DNA of 64,000 bases from Pseudomonadota bacterium (lineage in GTDB: Bacteria > Desulfobacterota > Desulfobacteria > Desulfobacterales > JAHIVH01): NCBI GenBank assembly GCA_018816735.1, contig JAHIVH010000099.1:1-64000 (forward strand), read 5' to 3'. Made by a program: the position numbers and the translations under genes. The notes below the pieces were generated by a model. The model ran no database searches. It saw nothing but the letters and a program-made list of their open reading frames with translations, and had not been told where the DNA came from. Positions within the stretch are counted from its first letter, which is position 1. Each line of letters starts with the position of its first letter. Positions 54,673-64,000 of the stretch are shown one piece after another.

Positions 54673-56367
54673 ATGCTGTTAAACCCCAAAAATCATAATA
54701 GACCCTACAGAGATGAAGCATCCCGAGGCATTATGCTGAAAACGATAGCATTTCTGGAAAACAAGGGCCTGAAACAACTTAAAAAAGATTATCACGACAA
54801 GGTATGGAATCATGATTTTGTCGAATTCATGAAAAAAGAAAGGATTCTGGCCACCCTGATGACGCCTTCCGGGTATGGGAGGGAGGACGCCAGGTGGGAT
54901 ACTTACAGAATATGCGAGTTTGCGGAGATCACCGCCTTTTACGGGATCACCTACTGGTATACGTTTCAGGTGACCATGCTGGGATTGGGACCGATATTCT
55001 TGGGAAGTAACGAGGCCGTCAAAAAAGAAACAGCGAAACGGCTTGAAGAGGGCGGGGTATTTGCCTTTGGACTTTCGGAAAAAGAGCATGGCGCAGATAT
55101 CTACTCAACCGACATGATGCTGACCTCCCAAGGTGACGGCACCTATAAGGCCAATGGCGATAAATACTATATCGGAAACGGAAACGAGGCAGCGCTCGTT
55201 TCCACATTTGCAAAAATGTCCGACACCGGTGAGTATGTGTGGTTTGTGGTGGATTCAAAACATAAAAATTACGAATGCATTCAGAATGTGGTCAACGAAC
55301 AGAATTATGTTTCCGAATACGCCCTTCATGATTATCCGGTTACGGAAGACGATATCCTTGAGAAAGGTAAAAAAGCCTGGGACGACATGCTGAACACGAT
55401 CAACTTCTGCAAGTTCAATCTGGGATGGGCATCCATTGGTCTTTGCACGCATGCATTCTACGAAGCCATTGATCATGCCGCAGGCAGATTTGTCTATGGT
55501 AAATATGTGACCGATTTCCCCCAGGTCAAAAGGCTTTTTACAGACGCCTACTGCCGGCTTGTGGCCATGAAATTGTTCGCGGAACGGGCAAGCGATTATA
55601 TGAGAAGTGCCAATGAAAATGACAGACGATATCTTTTATATAACCCGATGGTCAAAATGAAAGTGACCTCCCAGGGGGAAGAGGTGATCAATCTGCTGTG
55701 GGATGTGATTGCAGCCAAAGGGTTTGAAAAGGAACCTTTCTTTGAAACAGCCACCCATGAAATAAGAATGCTGCCCAAACTTGAAGGCACCGTTCATGTC
55801 AACATGGCACTCATCATCAAATTCATGAAGAACTACTTCTTCAACCCCAAAATCTATGATGCTGTGCCCAGAAGAGATGATATGGCAAATGATGACTTCC
55901 TGTTCAATCAGGGGCCGACCAGCGGTCTGGGCAAAATCCAGTTTCATGACTATAATATCGCCTATGACAGCGTTGATCTTCCCAATGTCAAAATTTTCAA
56001 GGCGCAGATAAACGCATTCAAAACATTTCTCATGAAGACCACACCGGATAAAAATCAGAGTGCGGACATCGATTATCTTCTGGCAGTGGGGGATATGTTC
56101 ACACTTGTTGTCTATGGTCAGTTGATCATTGAGAGTGCGAAGATGTTCACTATTTCAGATGATCTTCTTGATGAAATATTTGATTTCATGATCCGGGATT
56201 TTTCAAAATATGCGGTTACGCTGATGGCCAAACCGAGCAATACCGAAGCACAGCAAGAAAATTGTCTGAAAATGGTGAAGGCACCCAAGGCAAACGAGGC
56301 CCGTTTCCTTTCCATCTGGGAAACCCATGTTTTATCCCTAAAAGGCCAGTATAAAATGAACGACTGA
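54673..56367 (+). CDS. acyl-CoA dehydrogenase (large variant)
   Basis: The 564-residue product belongs to the acyl-CoA dehydrogenase superfamily: GVFAFGLSEKEHGADI (substrate/FAD loop), KANGDKYYIGNG, an FAD-binding middle, and KLEGTVHVNMALI near residue 373, whose Glu occupies the position often used as catalytic base. It is 150-180 residues longer than typical dehydrogenases, similar to the large C-terminally extended forms known in some Desulfobacterota. GGAGG precedes ATG 54673. The reaction should be alpha-beta oxidation of an acyl-CoA; chain length is not predictable. It is divergent from the MerR-TetR regulator. Confidence 0.88.
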   Translation: MLLNPKNHNRPYRDEASRGIMLKTIAFLENKGLKQLKKDYHDKVWNHDFVEFMKKERILATLMTPSGYGREDARWDTYRICEFAEITAFYGITYWYTFQVTMLGLGPIFLGSNEAVKKETAKRLEEGGVFAFGLSEKEHGADIYSTDMMLTSQGDGTYKANGDKYYIGNGNEAALVSTFAKMSDTGEYVWFVVDSKHKNYECIQNVVNEQNYVSEYALHDYPVTEDDILEKGKKAWDDMLNTINFCKFNLGWASIGLCTHAFYEAIDHAAGRFVYGKYVTDFPQVKRLFTDAYCRLVAMKLFAERASDYMRSANENDRRYLLYNPMVKMKVTSQGEEVINLLWDVIAAKGFEKEPFFETATHEIRMLPKLEGTVHVNMALIIKFMKNYFFNPKIYDAVPRRDDMANDDFLFNQGPTSGLGKIQFHDYNIAYDSVDLPNVKIFKAQINAFKTFLMKTTPDKNQSADIDYLLAVGDMFTLVVYGQLIIESAKMFTISDDLLDEIFDFMIRDFSKYAVTLMAKPSNTEAQQENCLKMVKAPKANEARFLSIWETHVLSLKGQYKMND

Positions 56368-56376
56368 GCTTTTTCT

Positions 56377-58215
56377 TTAATGCCGGTTGTTTCGTTGGGC
56401 TTCATAAAGAGAGGGGAGCGCCATGCCCGGTCGGTTCAGGCCTTCCACCGTCATCCATTCCGTGCGCCGGTCAGCGGTCGAACCCGCCAGGGTGACGATG
56501 CGGTTTTCCTTTCGGGTGATCCCGATATAAAAGGCCTGTGGGAAATGTTCAACCATGGTCGCAGGCGTTTTCGAAGAGGTGCTCGCATGGTCATAGGTCT
56601 GGACAAATGAATCTCCGGCATATTCGCCGTAGCCGTCTATCCTTGCGGGCGCCTCGATATTCCAGAAAACGTTTCTGACGCCTGCATGGGGAAGCACGCT
56701 CAGATCCCCGCCGGGACAGACGTAGAAGCCTTTCATTTTTTCAAACAGGTTCTCATAGGGAAAGATGCCGTGGAAGTCCATGGCCGTATCCGTGCCTGAA
56801 ATTTTATTTCTCCCTTCATAATGGGTTTTGCAATCGGTGGCCACATTTCCCGAAGCCGTCATTTCCAGCGTGACCGGGTGCACCATCCGGGCGTGACAAT
56901 CAACCTTCCGGATCAGGTTGTCATTGCTCCAGCCGATGGTGACCCCTGCATGTCCCTCCTGCCCCAGGAACGTCAGATTCTCCATCGTCCACTGGGAGGA
57001 ACAGCTCAGGATTATCCCCTGGGTCATGTTCTTGAAATCGACGTCCCGGACCCAACCGTCAACCGCGCTGCTGATCCAGATTCCTCCCCAGAGATAATCC
57101 TGTTCCCTGGCAGTCCGGATGATTTTTCCGTCCTCTCCTTCGCAGGGTTTGTGATGCCGGTACCCGCCGGGCCAGGCACTCTCGATTCTTAAGTGCTCGA
57201 TGCCGATCTCACAAGCGCCACTGAAGGAATAGATTTTAGGGGAGTAGCGGCGGGGCTGATCGAACCTTGCCGGTCTGGTGAGACGGATCGTATGGCTGTC
57301 AATTATTTTTTCAATCCCGGCGATCCAGGAAAGCTCTCGGACCGCAGGGCCGAAGGTGTCCGCCTGAACGTGTGTGAGCCGGAATGGCGCAGTCAGCCGG
57401 ACTGAAATATCCGCCTTGTCCGGAGAGGGATGTTTGGGATCGATGAGCGGGTCCGTGCATGTGACTATCACGGTCTGCCCCTGGGAAAACGCCTGTGTAT
57501 CAGAAACCGGGATATCTGTTTGTCCCCGGACCACATCCTGGGTGAAAGTGGCAAGCTCGTGACGCGCTTCCGACCCCAGGATCGCCACAGCCGCATAGCG
57601 GCGGGCTTCCTTTTCAGCAGAAACGGTCCCAAGTCTCCGGATCGACCCTTCTTTTCCCGGAGCCCCCATGAAAAGGACGGTTCCGGCTTCCCCGGCCCCC
57701 TGTCCGCGAAGGACGATGCGGTCAGAGGTGATTTGAAGATAAGGTGAGTCAGGCGATGGGTGGACATCGTATCTGCCCCTGGGCAGGTATATGACACCGC
57801 CGCCGACCGCAGCCGCCGCATTGACCGCAGCCTGGATGGCTGCTGTGTCTTCCTTGCCGTCATCGGGAACAGCGCCGAATTTGTCATCGGTGACGTCGAA
57901 CACCGGGCTTTTAATCTCAGGAATCGATTGCTCGCCCATGCGGTATCCGGCCCGGGAAAAATCCGGAAGATGATTGCCGGTGGGGCCGTTTTCGACAAAT
58001 TCCTTCCAGACAGCCGGGGTCCATTTCCCTGCGGGATCATCTGCCTTTGTCAAGGCTTTTTCTTTGGAGGCAGACGCCATTTTCTTCATTTCGGTTTTTT
58101 CACATCCTGTCGCCGGGAAGATCGTCAGGAGCATCGCCGCGATACAAAGCAGGATATGCACCCGATAAACGGCCATGTCATATTTTAAAGAGATGTTTCT
58201 TCGCATAATATCCAT
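56377..58215 (-). CDS. pectate-lyase-like right-handed beta-helix lipoprotein
   Basis: From ATG 58215 (after GGAGA) the product is 612 residues with a signal segment ending in the lipobox FPATGC. Then VTDDKFGAVPDDGKEDTAAIQAAVNAAAAVGGGVIYLPRGRYDV is the hallmark of the pectate-lyase superfamily (Pectate_lyase_3 family) N-terminus. Regular beta-helix rungs follow (WMENLTFLGQEGHAGVTIG, LIRKVDCHARMVHPV). It is therefore an exported polysaccharide-acting or binding protein. Start codon choices at 58239 and 58176 remain open. It converges on the dehydrogenase with only nine bases between stops, and the DNA is clearly GC-richer than its surroundings. Confidence 0.8.
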   Translation of the reverse strand: MDIMRRNISLKYDMAVYRVHILLCIAAMLLTIFPATGCEKTEMKKMASASKEKALTKADDPAGKWTPAVWKEFVENGPTGNHLPDFSRAGYRMGEQSIPEIKSPVFDVTDDKFGAVPDDGKEDTAAIQAAVNAAAAVGGGVIYLPRGRYDVHPSPDSPYLQITSDRIVLRGQGAGEAGTVLFMGAPGKEGSIRRLGTVSAEKEARRYAAVAILGSEARHELATFTQDVVRGQTDIPVSDTQAFSQGQTVIVTCTDPLIDPKHPSPDKADISVRLTAPFRLTHVQADTFGPAVRELSWIAGIEKIIDSHTIRLTRPARFDQPRRYSPKIYSFSGACEIGIEHLRIESAWPGGYRHHKPCEGEDGKIIRTAREQDYLWGGIWISSAVDGWVRDVDFKNMTQGIILSCSSQWTMENLTFLGQEGHAGVTIGWSNDNLIRKVDCHARMVHPVTLEMTASGNVATDCKTHYEGRNKISGTDTAMDFHGIFPYENLFEKMKGFYVCPGGDLSVLPHAGVRNVFWNIEAPARIDGYGEYAGDSFVQTYDHASTSSKTPATMVEHFPQAFYIGITRKENRIVTLAGSTADRRTEWMTVEGLNRPGMALPSLYEAQRNNRH

Positions 58216-58401
58216 CAGGCTCTCCACATGATTCTCCATCTGCCGGTATTTCCTTGTCAGATTGGGTGGGAAAAGATCATATCCGCAAGGCATTGTCAAA
58301 TTCTAAGATGGGAAGCCAGATTGTAATCCATTTTCCGTTTGACGGGACCTATGCAACTCTTTATAGTCAATATTTTATCATTAATTTATTTCCGGACGAA
58401 C

Positions 58402-59859
58402 ATGCTATTCAGTTCATTCCAATTCGCTGTTTTTTTTCTGATCACTACCGGACTTACCTATGCCATTCCCCACCGGTGTCGATGGATGATGCTTCTTGCG
58501 GCAAGCTATTATTTTTATGCCTGCTGGAAACCCGAATACATTTTTCTTCTCATGGGATCGACCCTGGTAAATTACATTTTAGGCTTACGGATGTCGGCAG
58601 TGTCTGACAAACCAGGGAGAAAAAAATATTTACGGGCAGGGATCATCTTCAATATTGGGATGCTGTTTTTCTTCAAGTATTTCAATTTTTTCAGCCGGTC
58701 CACAACTGAACTGATGAAGGCTTTCAATATCCTCTGCGATGTCCCGCTCTTTCATATGCTTCTGCCGGTGGGCATTTCCTTCTATACCTTTCAGGCCATA
58801 GGCTACATTGCAGATGTGTACAACGGCAACGTGCAGGCGGAACGACACCTGGGATTTTTTGCCCTTTTCACGGCGTTCTGGCCTCAGTTGCTGGCAGGTC
58901 CCATCAACCGCGCAAAACTCCTGATGCCACAACTCAGAGAATACCACCCCTTTGATTACCGGAAAATGACGGATGGGTTGCGGCTTATGCTCTGGGGGCT
59001 TGTCAAAAAAATCGTCATTGCCGATCATCTTGCCGTCTATGTCAACCGGGTTTACAATCACGTGGGGGATCACCAGGGCATTCCGCTCATGATAGCCACC
59101 CTGTTTTATACCATACAGATCTATTGTGATTTCTCAGGATATACCGATATGGCAAGAGGCGGCGCCCAGGTCATGGGGATTGATCTCATGGAGAATTTCA
59201 GGCATCCCTACTTTTCCAAATCCCTGCGCGAGTTCTGGCAGCGTTGGCATATCTCCCTGTCCACCTGGTTTCGGGACTATTTGTATATTCCCCTGGGAGG
59301 GAACCGGGCGGCAAAATGCCGGTGGTATCTCAACCTGTTCATCACCTTTCTCCTGAGCGGTTTTTGGCACGGTGCGAACTGGACATTTGTGATCTGGGGG
59401 GCTCTCCACGGGGGAATGCTGATCCTGGAGAATGCCACGAACCATTTCCAGGAGCGGCTGGCCAACAGGTTGTTTCCGGGCAGGGGGTCCAGGTTGAATC
59501 ATGCATTTCAGGTGGCCGTCACCATGATCATGGTTTCCTTTGCCTGGCTGTTTTTCCGGGCCAATTCAGTGGGGGATGCATTCACCATCATCCGCAACAT
59601 GTTTTTGATCGATATGGCTGAGTTCGGGCTGAAGCAAGCAGGAATCAGCGTTGTGGGCGTTCATACATTTGTCTTCCTGATCGTCATGATCCTGTTGCTG
59701 TTCCTGGTGGAAGCCCGGGAGCGAAGCGGGTGGATTCATGAACAGGTGGGGCGGCTGTCGCTTCCTGCCCGATGGACGATTTATACCGTGGCCGTCTGGG
59801 CCGTATTTATTTCAAATGTGTTCGGGGTGAAACAGGAATTCATTTATTTTCAGTTTTGA
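58402..59859 (+). CDS. MBOAT-family O-acyltransferase (AlgI-like)
   Basis: The 485-residue product starts MLFSSFQFAVFFLI, the usual first segment of AlgI-type proteins. The polytopic core has FYACWKPEYIFLLMGSTLVNYILG, PVGISFYTFQAIGYIADVY, AGPINRAKLLMPQL and the invariant His in FLLSGFWHGANWTFVIWG. Such membrane enzymes acetylate extracellular polysaccharides. The next gene encodes an SGNH-type partner, and a beta-helix protein diverges from it, so a small exopolysaccharide-acetylation system is likely. Confidence 0.92.
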   Translation: MLFSSFQFAVFFLITTGLTYAIPHRCRWMMLLAASYYFYACWKPEYIFLLMGSTLVNYILGLRMSAVSDKPGRKKYLRAGIIFNIGMLFFFKYFNFFSRSTTELMKAFNILCDVPLFHMLLPVGISFYTFQAIGYIADVYNGNVQAERHLGFFALFTAFWPQLLAGPINRAKLLMPQLREYHPFDYRKMTDGLRLMLWGLVKKIVIADHLAVYVNRVYNHVGDHQGIPLMIATLFYTIQIYCDFSGYTDMARGGAQVMGIDLMENFRHPYFSKSLREFWQRWHISLSTWFRDYLYIPLGGNRAAKCRWYLNLFITFLLSGFWHGANWTFVIWGALHGGMLILENATNHFQERLANRLFPGRGSRLNHAFQVAVTMIMVSFAWLFFRANSVGDAFTIIRNMFLIDMAEFGLKQAGISVVGVHTFVFLIVMILLLFLVEARERSGWIHEQVGRLSLPARWTIYTVAVWAVFISNVFGVKQEFIYFQF

Positions 59860-59890
59860 CATGGGCGCCAAAGAGGGCGGGTAACCGTAT

Positions 59891-60844
59891 ATGAGAGCAA
59901 GGCTTTTTATCATGAAATTGATGATCTTTGGGATGCTGAATATAGGCATTCTGATCGGTCTTCTCTTTTGTGTTTCAGGACGGCATCGGGAAATCCGTCT
60001 CTCTTATGCCGAGAGCGAATCGAACCTCCTGGTGCTGGGGGAAAACGAGCATTACCCTGTTGCCTTCCTGGGTACTTCAAGGGGCCGTGTTCTTTCCCGG
60101 GACGGGAATCATGACATGGTGGAGCGGATTCTGGGCGGAAAGGTGGCCAACCTGTCCAAAGGCGGCGGCGGCGGACTGATGCCCGCAGACGTGCATCTTT
60201 CTTTTTTCCTGAATCAGGGAAACACCGTGGATCATGTCATCTACCTGGTGGATCCATGGATCTTCTATTCTTCCATCAATAATGAAAACAACGATTTTTT
60301 TCTTAAGGACGAGCCGTTCGAGCTATTCATCTTCTGGAAGCTGATCCGGGACCGCTATCCCATGGACCGGCTCTTTTCCTACCTTCAGATGATCACGGTC
60401 ACGGACTGGCGGAAAATTTCACGATATGGCGCCCCCGGTTTGACGGACGGCACGCTTCAAAAAATCGATGAAAAAAAGATGGAAGACGCGCGACAAAATT
60501 ACCTGGAGAAATATGACCAGGAGAGCTTTGTCGCCTACGGCCCCATGGTGGATGCTATCAATCGACTGGTGAGAAAGAATGGCGCCCGGATTACTTACGT
60601 CATGCTACCCCTGCTGATGCCTGCTTTCCCCGGGCTAACGGAGATAGATGCCTTTTTACGGGAGAAAACTTCACAGGAGGAAGGGATGGCCTATTACAAT
60701 TGCGCATCATGCATGCAGGACCAAAGGTTTTATTACGATCACATGCACTTCAATAAAGCCGGTATTGAATACTTCTTAAATACGTGCATCCTTCCCATAC
60801 TCCATGGCGAATTGCCTGTCTTGGACGGTATTTTTATACAGTAG
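59891..60844 (+). CDS. SGNH/AlgX-like acetyltransferase-associated protein
   Basis: The 317-residue product has one N-terminal hydrophobic segment (MKLMIFGMLNIGILIGLLFC), so it is anchored with an extracytoplasmic domain. FLGTSRGRVLS supplies the Ser block, and DHMHFNKAGIEYF supplies the D-x-x-H block of SGNH hydrolase-fold proteins. The pairing of an MBOAT and an SGNH protein is the rule in alginate-like acetylation systems, where the SGNH domain transfers or removes acetyl groups. It starts 32 bp after the MBOAT gene. The middle has no known ligand motif. Confidence 0.82.
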   Translation: MRARLFIMKLMIFGMLNIGILIGLLFCVSGRHREIRLSYAESESNLLVLGENEHYPVAFLGTSRGRVLSRDGNHDMVERILGGKVANLSKGGGGGLMPADVHLSFFLNQGNTVDHVIYLVDPWIFYSSINNENNDFFLKDEPFELFIFWKLIRDRYPMDRLFSYLQMITVTDWRKISRYGAPGLTDGTLQKIDEKKMEDARQNYLEKYDQESFVAYGPMVDAINRLVRKNGARITYVMLPLLMPAFPGLTEIDAFLREKTSQEEGMAYYNCASCMQDQRFYYDHMHFNKAGIEYFLNTCILPILHGELPVLDGIFIQ

Positions 60845-60858
60845 CTCTTTTTTTTATT

Positions 60859-60877
60859 CACCACAGAGAACCACACA
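60859..60877. repeat. partial copy of the CACCACAGAG repeat
   Basis: CACCACAGAGAACCACAC repeats the left arm of the element at 46331 with small changes. It lies just after the SGNH gene stop and before the ftsY stop. It has no inverted partner nearby. Confidence 0.5.
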
Positions 60878-60883
60878 TCACTA

Positions 60884-61828
60884 TCAGAAAAGCGCCTTCA
60901 CAAAATCTGCAGCATTAAAGGGTTGCAGATCATCAATTGTCTCTCCCACACCGATATACTTGATGGGAATATTCATGGTGTTTGCGATGTTGATGACAAT
61001 CCCGCCCTTGGCTGTGCCATCTAACTTGGTCAGGGCGATACCTGAGATACCAATGGCATCGTTAAACATTCTGGCCTGGGAGATGGCATTCTGGCCGGTT
61101 GTGGCATCCAGTACCAGCAGAACCTCGTGGGGTGCGGTGCTGATTCTGTTCGATATGACCCGTTTTATCTTTTTCAGTTCTTCCATCAGGTTGACCTTGG
61201 TGTGAAGCCTGCCGGCAGTATCGATGAGAACAATATCAATGCCTCTTGCGATGGCAGCTTCAATGCTGTCATAGGCCACAGCTCCGGGATCGGCATTTTC
61301 CCGGTGTTTTACAAAATCAGCCTGGGTGCGTTCGGCCCAGATGGCCAGTTGCTCCACTGCTGCAGCCCTGAAGGTATCGGCGGCGGCGATCAACACCTTT
61401 TTCCCCTGCTTTCTATATAGTTCGGCAAGTTTTCCAATGGTTGTGGTCTTGCCCACACCATTTACACCGACAACCACAATAACAGCCGGTTTCGTGGGAA
61501 GGGGCGATGCGTCATTCAATTCTTCAGTATTGATCAGAGCGAGAATCTCTTCCTTGAGAACGTTCTTCAAATCGGTTGCATTTTTGATGCGGGGAACGTT
61601 CTTCCTGATATTTTCCATCAGATCCATGGCTATTTTCACACCGATATCCGAGGTGATGAGAAGTTCTTCAAGTTCCTCCAGAAGATCATCATCAACCTTT
61701 CTGTTGCCGGTGAAAAGTTCATCCACATCTGTGGTCAGAATTTCTCTGGTTTTGGAAAGGCCCCTTTTCAGTTTGTCAAAAAAACCGCCCTGGTTTTCCT
61801 TTTTTTTATTTAACATGTTAAACGCCAT
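60884..61828 (-). CDS. ftsY: signal recognition particle receptor FtsY
   Basis: The 314-residue product has the NG domain of SRP GTPases: helical N domain (DELFTGNRKVDDDLLEELEELLITSDIG), the P-loop GVNGVGKTTTIGKLA, DTFRAAAVEQL, DTAGRLHTKVNLMEELKK, and TKLDGTAKGG. It lacks a long acidic A domain, as in many Desulfobacterota. ATG 61828 is preferred because AAGGA lies seven bases upstream; ATG 61831 is adjacent. It is expressed with smc, 15 bp apart. It docks SRP-ribosome complexes at the membrane. Confidence 0.95.
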   Translation of the reverse strand: MAFNMLNKKKENQGGFFDKLKRGLSKTREILTTDVDELFTGNRKVDDDLLEELEELLITSDIGVKIAMDLMENIRKNVPRIKNATDLKNVLKEEILALINTEELNDASPLPTKPAVIVVVGVNGVGKTTTIGKLAELYRKQGKKVLIAAADTFRAAAVEQLAIWAERTQADFVKHRENADPGAVAYDSIEAAIARGIDIVLIDTAGRLHTKVNLMEELKKIKRVISNRISTAPHEVLLVLDATTGQNAISQARMFNDAIGISGIALTKLDGTAKGGIVINIANTMNIPIKYIGVGETIDDLQPFNAADFVKALF

Positions 61829-61843
61829 CATTTGATCCTTAAA

Positions 61844-64000
61844 TTATTCAAAGTTTACGGAAACGAGTTTCGAGATGCCTTTTTTCTCCATGGTCACCCC
61901 AAAAAGGGTATCTGCAAATTCCATACTCCCCTTGTTGTGGGTGATCATGATGATCTGGCTTTGTTCACCAATGATTTTTAAAAGGTTGTTGAAGCGAATC
62001 ACATTGGCGTCATCAAGGGGGGCGTCGATCTCATCCATAATGCAGAACGACGCGGGTTTTATGAGAAAGATCGAGAAAATGAACGCAATCGAGGAGAGGG
62101 CTTTTTCGCCGCCTGACAGGAGACTGAGCTGGGTCACTTTCTTCCCTGGTGGATGAATCATCAGCTCGATTCCGGTTTCCAGGGGTTTATCCGGTTCGGT
62201 CATTTCCAGTCGTGCAGAACCGCCTTCAAAAAGTTTTGGAAAGACAGCTTCCATTTTTTCATTGATCAGGTTGAAGGTTTCCAGGAACCGTTCCCTGGTG
62301 ATTTGGTTTGTTTTCCGGATGACGGTATGAAGGTCTTCAAGGGCTTTTTCCAGATCTTCTTCCTGGGCCGTCAGAAAGTCAAACCGTTCCTGAAGCTGCT
62401 CGAATTCGGTAATTGCCGCCATGTTTACATCACCGATTCTGGCAATTTTCTCCTTGGTCGACAAAAGTGCCTGTTCCATTTCATTTAAGGACAGGTCTTG
62501 ATTTTGATCGGATTCGGAAAGACTGGCCTTAAGTTCTGCCATGGGTTGATGATAGCGTTCATAGAGCCTGTCGATGATATTGGTCTGCTTGATCTGGATC
62601 TGGGATTTTTCCAGTTCCAGATTTCGATGGGCCTCATGGCATTCATCATATTCGTGCTTGATGCTTTCGATATTCTTTTCATTTTCTCGCAGTCTGTCAT
62701 TGACAGACTGATAATCGGTTTCAAACTTTTCAAGCTGGATTTCGATATCTTTTGATGCGTCATAAAGAGATGAAAGCGCGGTCTCATTTTCACGGATGCT
62801 TTTTCTGGACGATTCCCGCAATTTTTCTTTTTCAGCTATTTCCGTCAAAACAGTTTCAAGCCGTTTTTCACTGTCGGAAAGGAAATCTTCAAGACGCCTC
62901 AGTGTCTGATTGCTGCTGGTGACTTTTGTCTTCAGTTCGGTGACAGTGAGTTTCAGATTGACAATTTTTTTCTGATAACTTTCCAGATCAACGCCAACGG
63001 ATCTGATCTGATCGTTTAATTCCATCAGTTCCTGATGCACGGTTTTGACCTCGCCGGTGACCGTTTCAAGCGTTTTTCTGTATGTGTCCATCTGGATGTC
63101 TATATCGTCTGCCTCGCCTGTAATCTGCTCCTGCTCCAGACGAACGATTTCAAAATGACGTCTTACATGTTTCAGATCTTCAGTGGCCCGGTAAAGTTCC
63201 TTTTCAGCCATGATTTCATTCTGGGTGATATTTTCCTTTTCCTGCAGAAGTTCCTGGCGCTCATTTTTTATGTCCTGAATGGATAATTCAATATCCTTTT
63301 GGCTGCTATAGGCGGTTTCAATATCATTTCCCAGAGCAATAATGCGCTTTTCAAGCTCCTTTATTTCCTGTTTTTTGGCAAGAATGCCTGTCAACCGGTC
63401 TTGGCTGCCGCCGATGAGGATGCCGGCTTCGGAAATCATGTCACCATTTTTTGTGACAACGGTCAGGCTGCCATTGCCGTTGTTGCTGAATGTCTCCCAG
63501 GTTTGGATGGCTTCGCCCATATCACTGGTGACCAGGACATTTCCCAGAAGGGTTTTTGAAATATGAAGGTATTCCTCGCTTATGGCAACATGGTTCATCA
63601 GACGGTCCGCAGTACCATAGTCCTTTTGTATGCTGTTTCCGTTTTGTTTAATGGCGGAAATCGGGATAAAGCCGCTTCTGCCTGAATTGTTTTTCTGGAG
63701 GTGGTCAATAAACCGGATGCCGGTCACATGGTTTTCCACCAGCATATACTGGAGCGATTCTCCCAGGACGGATTCCACGGCTGTTTCATAGCCGGGCTCA
63801 GGTGTTAAAATATCCGCCATGATGCCTAAAATATTACCCATGTCCGGCCCTTTTTCCCCTATTTCCATGCCCTTTTGCAGGGCTGTATGACGCATGATTT
63901 CTTTTACGCCATCCTTGTACCATTCGAAATTGTCATCCATTTTCTTAAGGGCCTGATAGGTGGAGCTTTCCTTGCCGTATTCGGTTTCAAGCCCTTGCAC
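61844..64000 (-). CDS. smc: chromosome segregation protein SMC (C-terminal part)
   Basis: Only the last 718 residues lie in the window; the 5' end is beyond 64000. It includes the hinge region (TPEPGYETAVESVLGESLQYM, SGRSGFIPISAI), a long second coiled coil, and the C-terminal ATPase head with the signature LSLLSGGEKALSSIAFIFSIF and Walker B CIMDEIDAPLDDANV. SMC compacts and segregates the chromosome. The gene is followed directly by ftsY, an arrangement known in other bacteria. Confidence 0.95.
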   Translation of the reverse strand: MQGLETEYGKESSTYQALKKMDDNFEWYKDGVKEIMRHTALQKGMEIGEKGPDMGNILGIMADILTPEPGYETAVESVLGESLQYMLVENHVTGIRFIDHLQKNNSGRSGFIPISAIKQNGNSIQKDYGTADRLMNHVAISEEYLHISKTLLGNVLVTSDMGEAIQTWETFSNNGNGSLTVVTKNGDMISEAGILIGGSQDRLTGILAKKQEIKELEKRIIALGNDIETAYSSQKDIELSIQDIKNERQELLQEKENITQNEIMAEKELYRATEDLKHVRRHFEIVRLEQEQITGEADDIDIQMDTYRKTLETVTGEVKTVHQELMELNDQIRSVGVDLESYQKKIVNLKLTVTELKTKVTSSNQTLRRLEDFLSDSEKRLETVLTEIAEKEKLRESSRKSIRENETALSSLYDASKDIEIQLEKFETDYQSVNDRLRENEKNIESIKHEYDECHEAHRNLELEKSQIQIKQTNIIDRLYERYHQPMAELKASLSESDQNQDLSLNEMEQALLSTKEKIARIGDVNMAAITEFEQLQERFDFLTAQEEDLEKALEDLHTVIRKTNQITRERFLETFNLINEKMEAVFPKLFEGGSARLEMTEPDKPLETGIELMIHPPGKKVTQLSLLSGGEKALSSIAFIFSIFLIKPASFCIMDEIDAPLDDANVIRFNNLLKIIGEQSQIIMITHNKGSMEFADTLFGVTMEKKGISKLVSVNFE

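Noticed and set aside
56380..58190. Long plus-strand frames opposite the beta-helix gene
   Set aside because: They are shadows produced by the high GC content; the minus-strand frame has a signal peptide, lipobox and recognisable domain.

Overview
The window looks like a chromosomal segment of a mesophilic sulfate-reducing Desulfobacterota bacterium, most likely Desulfobacteraceae-like. This rests on the mix of genes: a complete Na+-translocating NADH:quinone oxidoreductase (nqrABCDEF), a four-subunit 2-oxoacid:ferredoxin oxidoreductase, hydrogenase maturation genes (hypCFDE), a TPR-associated TRAP transporter, an unusually large acyl-CoA dehydrogenase, many 4Fe-4S proteins, a chemotaxis operon and an apparent selenoprotein. 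No rRNA, tRNA, CRISPR array or complete insertion sequence was seen. The taxonomic call is inference, because no marker gene was compared with a database.

Layout. 1-1430: decayed DNA holding fragments of an alpha/beta hydrolase, a HipA-like kinase and a possible ATPase. 1463-2116 (-): a peroxiredoxin with an in-frame TGA at its peroxidatic position. 2250-5179: an AraC regulator divergent from an SRPBCC protein, then a GAF/HD-GYP phosphodiesterase. 5360-11108 (+): nqrABCDEF. 11105-13327 (-): a 740-residue uncharacterised protein. 13951-17900 (+): a TRAP transporter (P, Q, M and TatT), followed by a small ORF and a ferritin-like protein. 18607-22173 (-): a hybrid histidine kinase and an MFS transporter, separated by a miniature inverted-repeat element. 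22429-27144 (+): hypC, hypF, hypD, hypE. 27169-32159 (-): cNMP-binding protein, CheX, HAD protein, P-loop ATPase, ferredoxin and 2-oxoacid oxidoreductase alpha, beta and gamma. 32369-42916 (+): a small conserved protein, then the chemotaxis operon (soluble MCP-like protein, STAS, CheY, CheA, CheW, MCP, CheR, CheB). 42965-49415: alpha/beta hydrolase, DUF255 protein, Fe-S protein and two envelope proteins. 49680-53239 (+): a duplicated porin/periplasmic-binding cassette. 53236-56367: a MerR-TetR fusion regulator divergent from an acyl-CoA dehydrogenase. 56377-60844: a GC-richer block with a beta-helix lipoprotein, an MBOAT O-acyltransferase and an SGNH protein, suggestive of exopolysaccharide modification. 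60884-64000 (-): ftsY and the 3' part of smc.

How it fits together. Nqr, the 2-oxoacid oxidoreductase, Hyp and the acyl-CoA dehydrogenase point to anaerobic oxidation of organic and acyl-CoA substrates with ferredoxin, NADH and H2 as electron carriers and a sodium gradient. The chemotaxis genes, CheX, the hybrid kinase and HD-GYP provide sensing. The points most worth a second look are the selenocysteine peroxiredoxin with a bSECIS-like hairpin, the NqrA that keeps two complete RnfC-type 4Fe-4S motifs, the soluble protein with two degenerate MCP tips, and the uncharacterised 740-residue protein.
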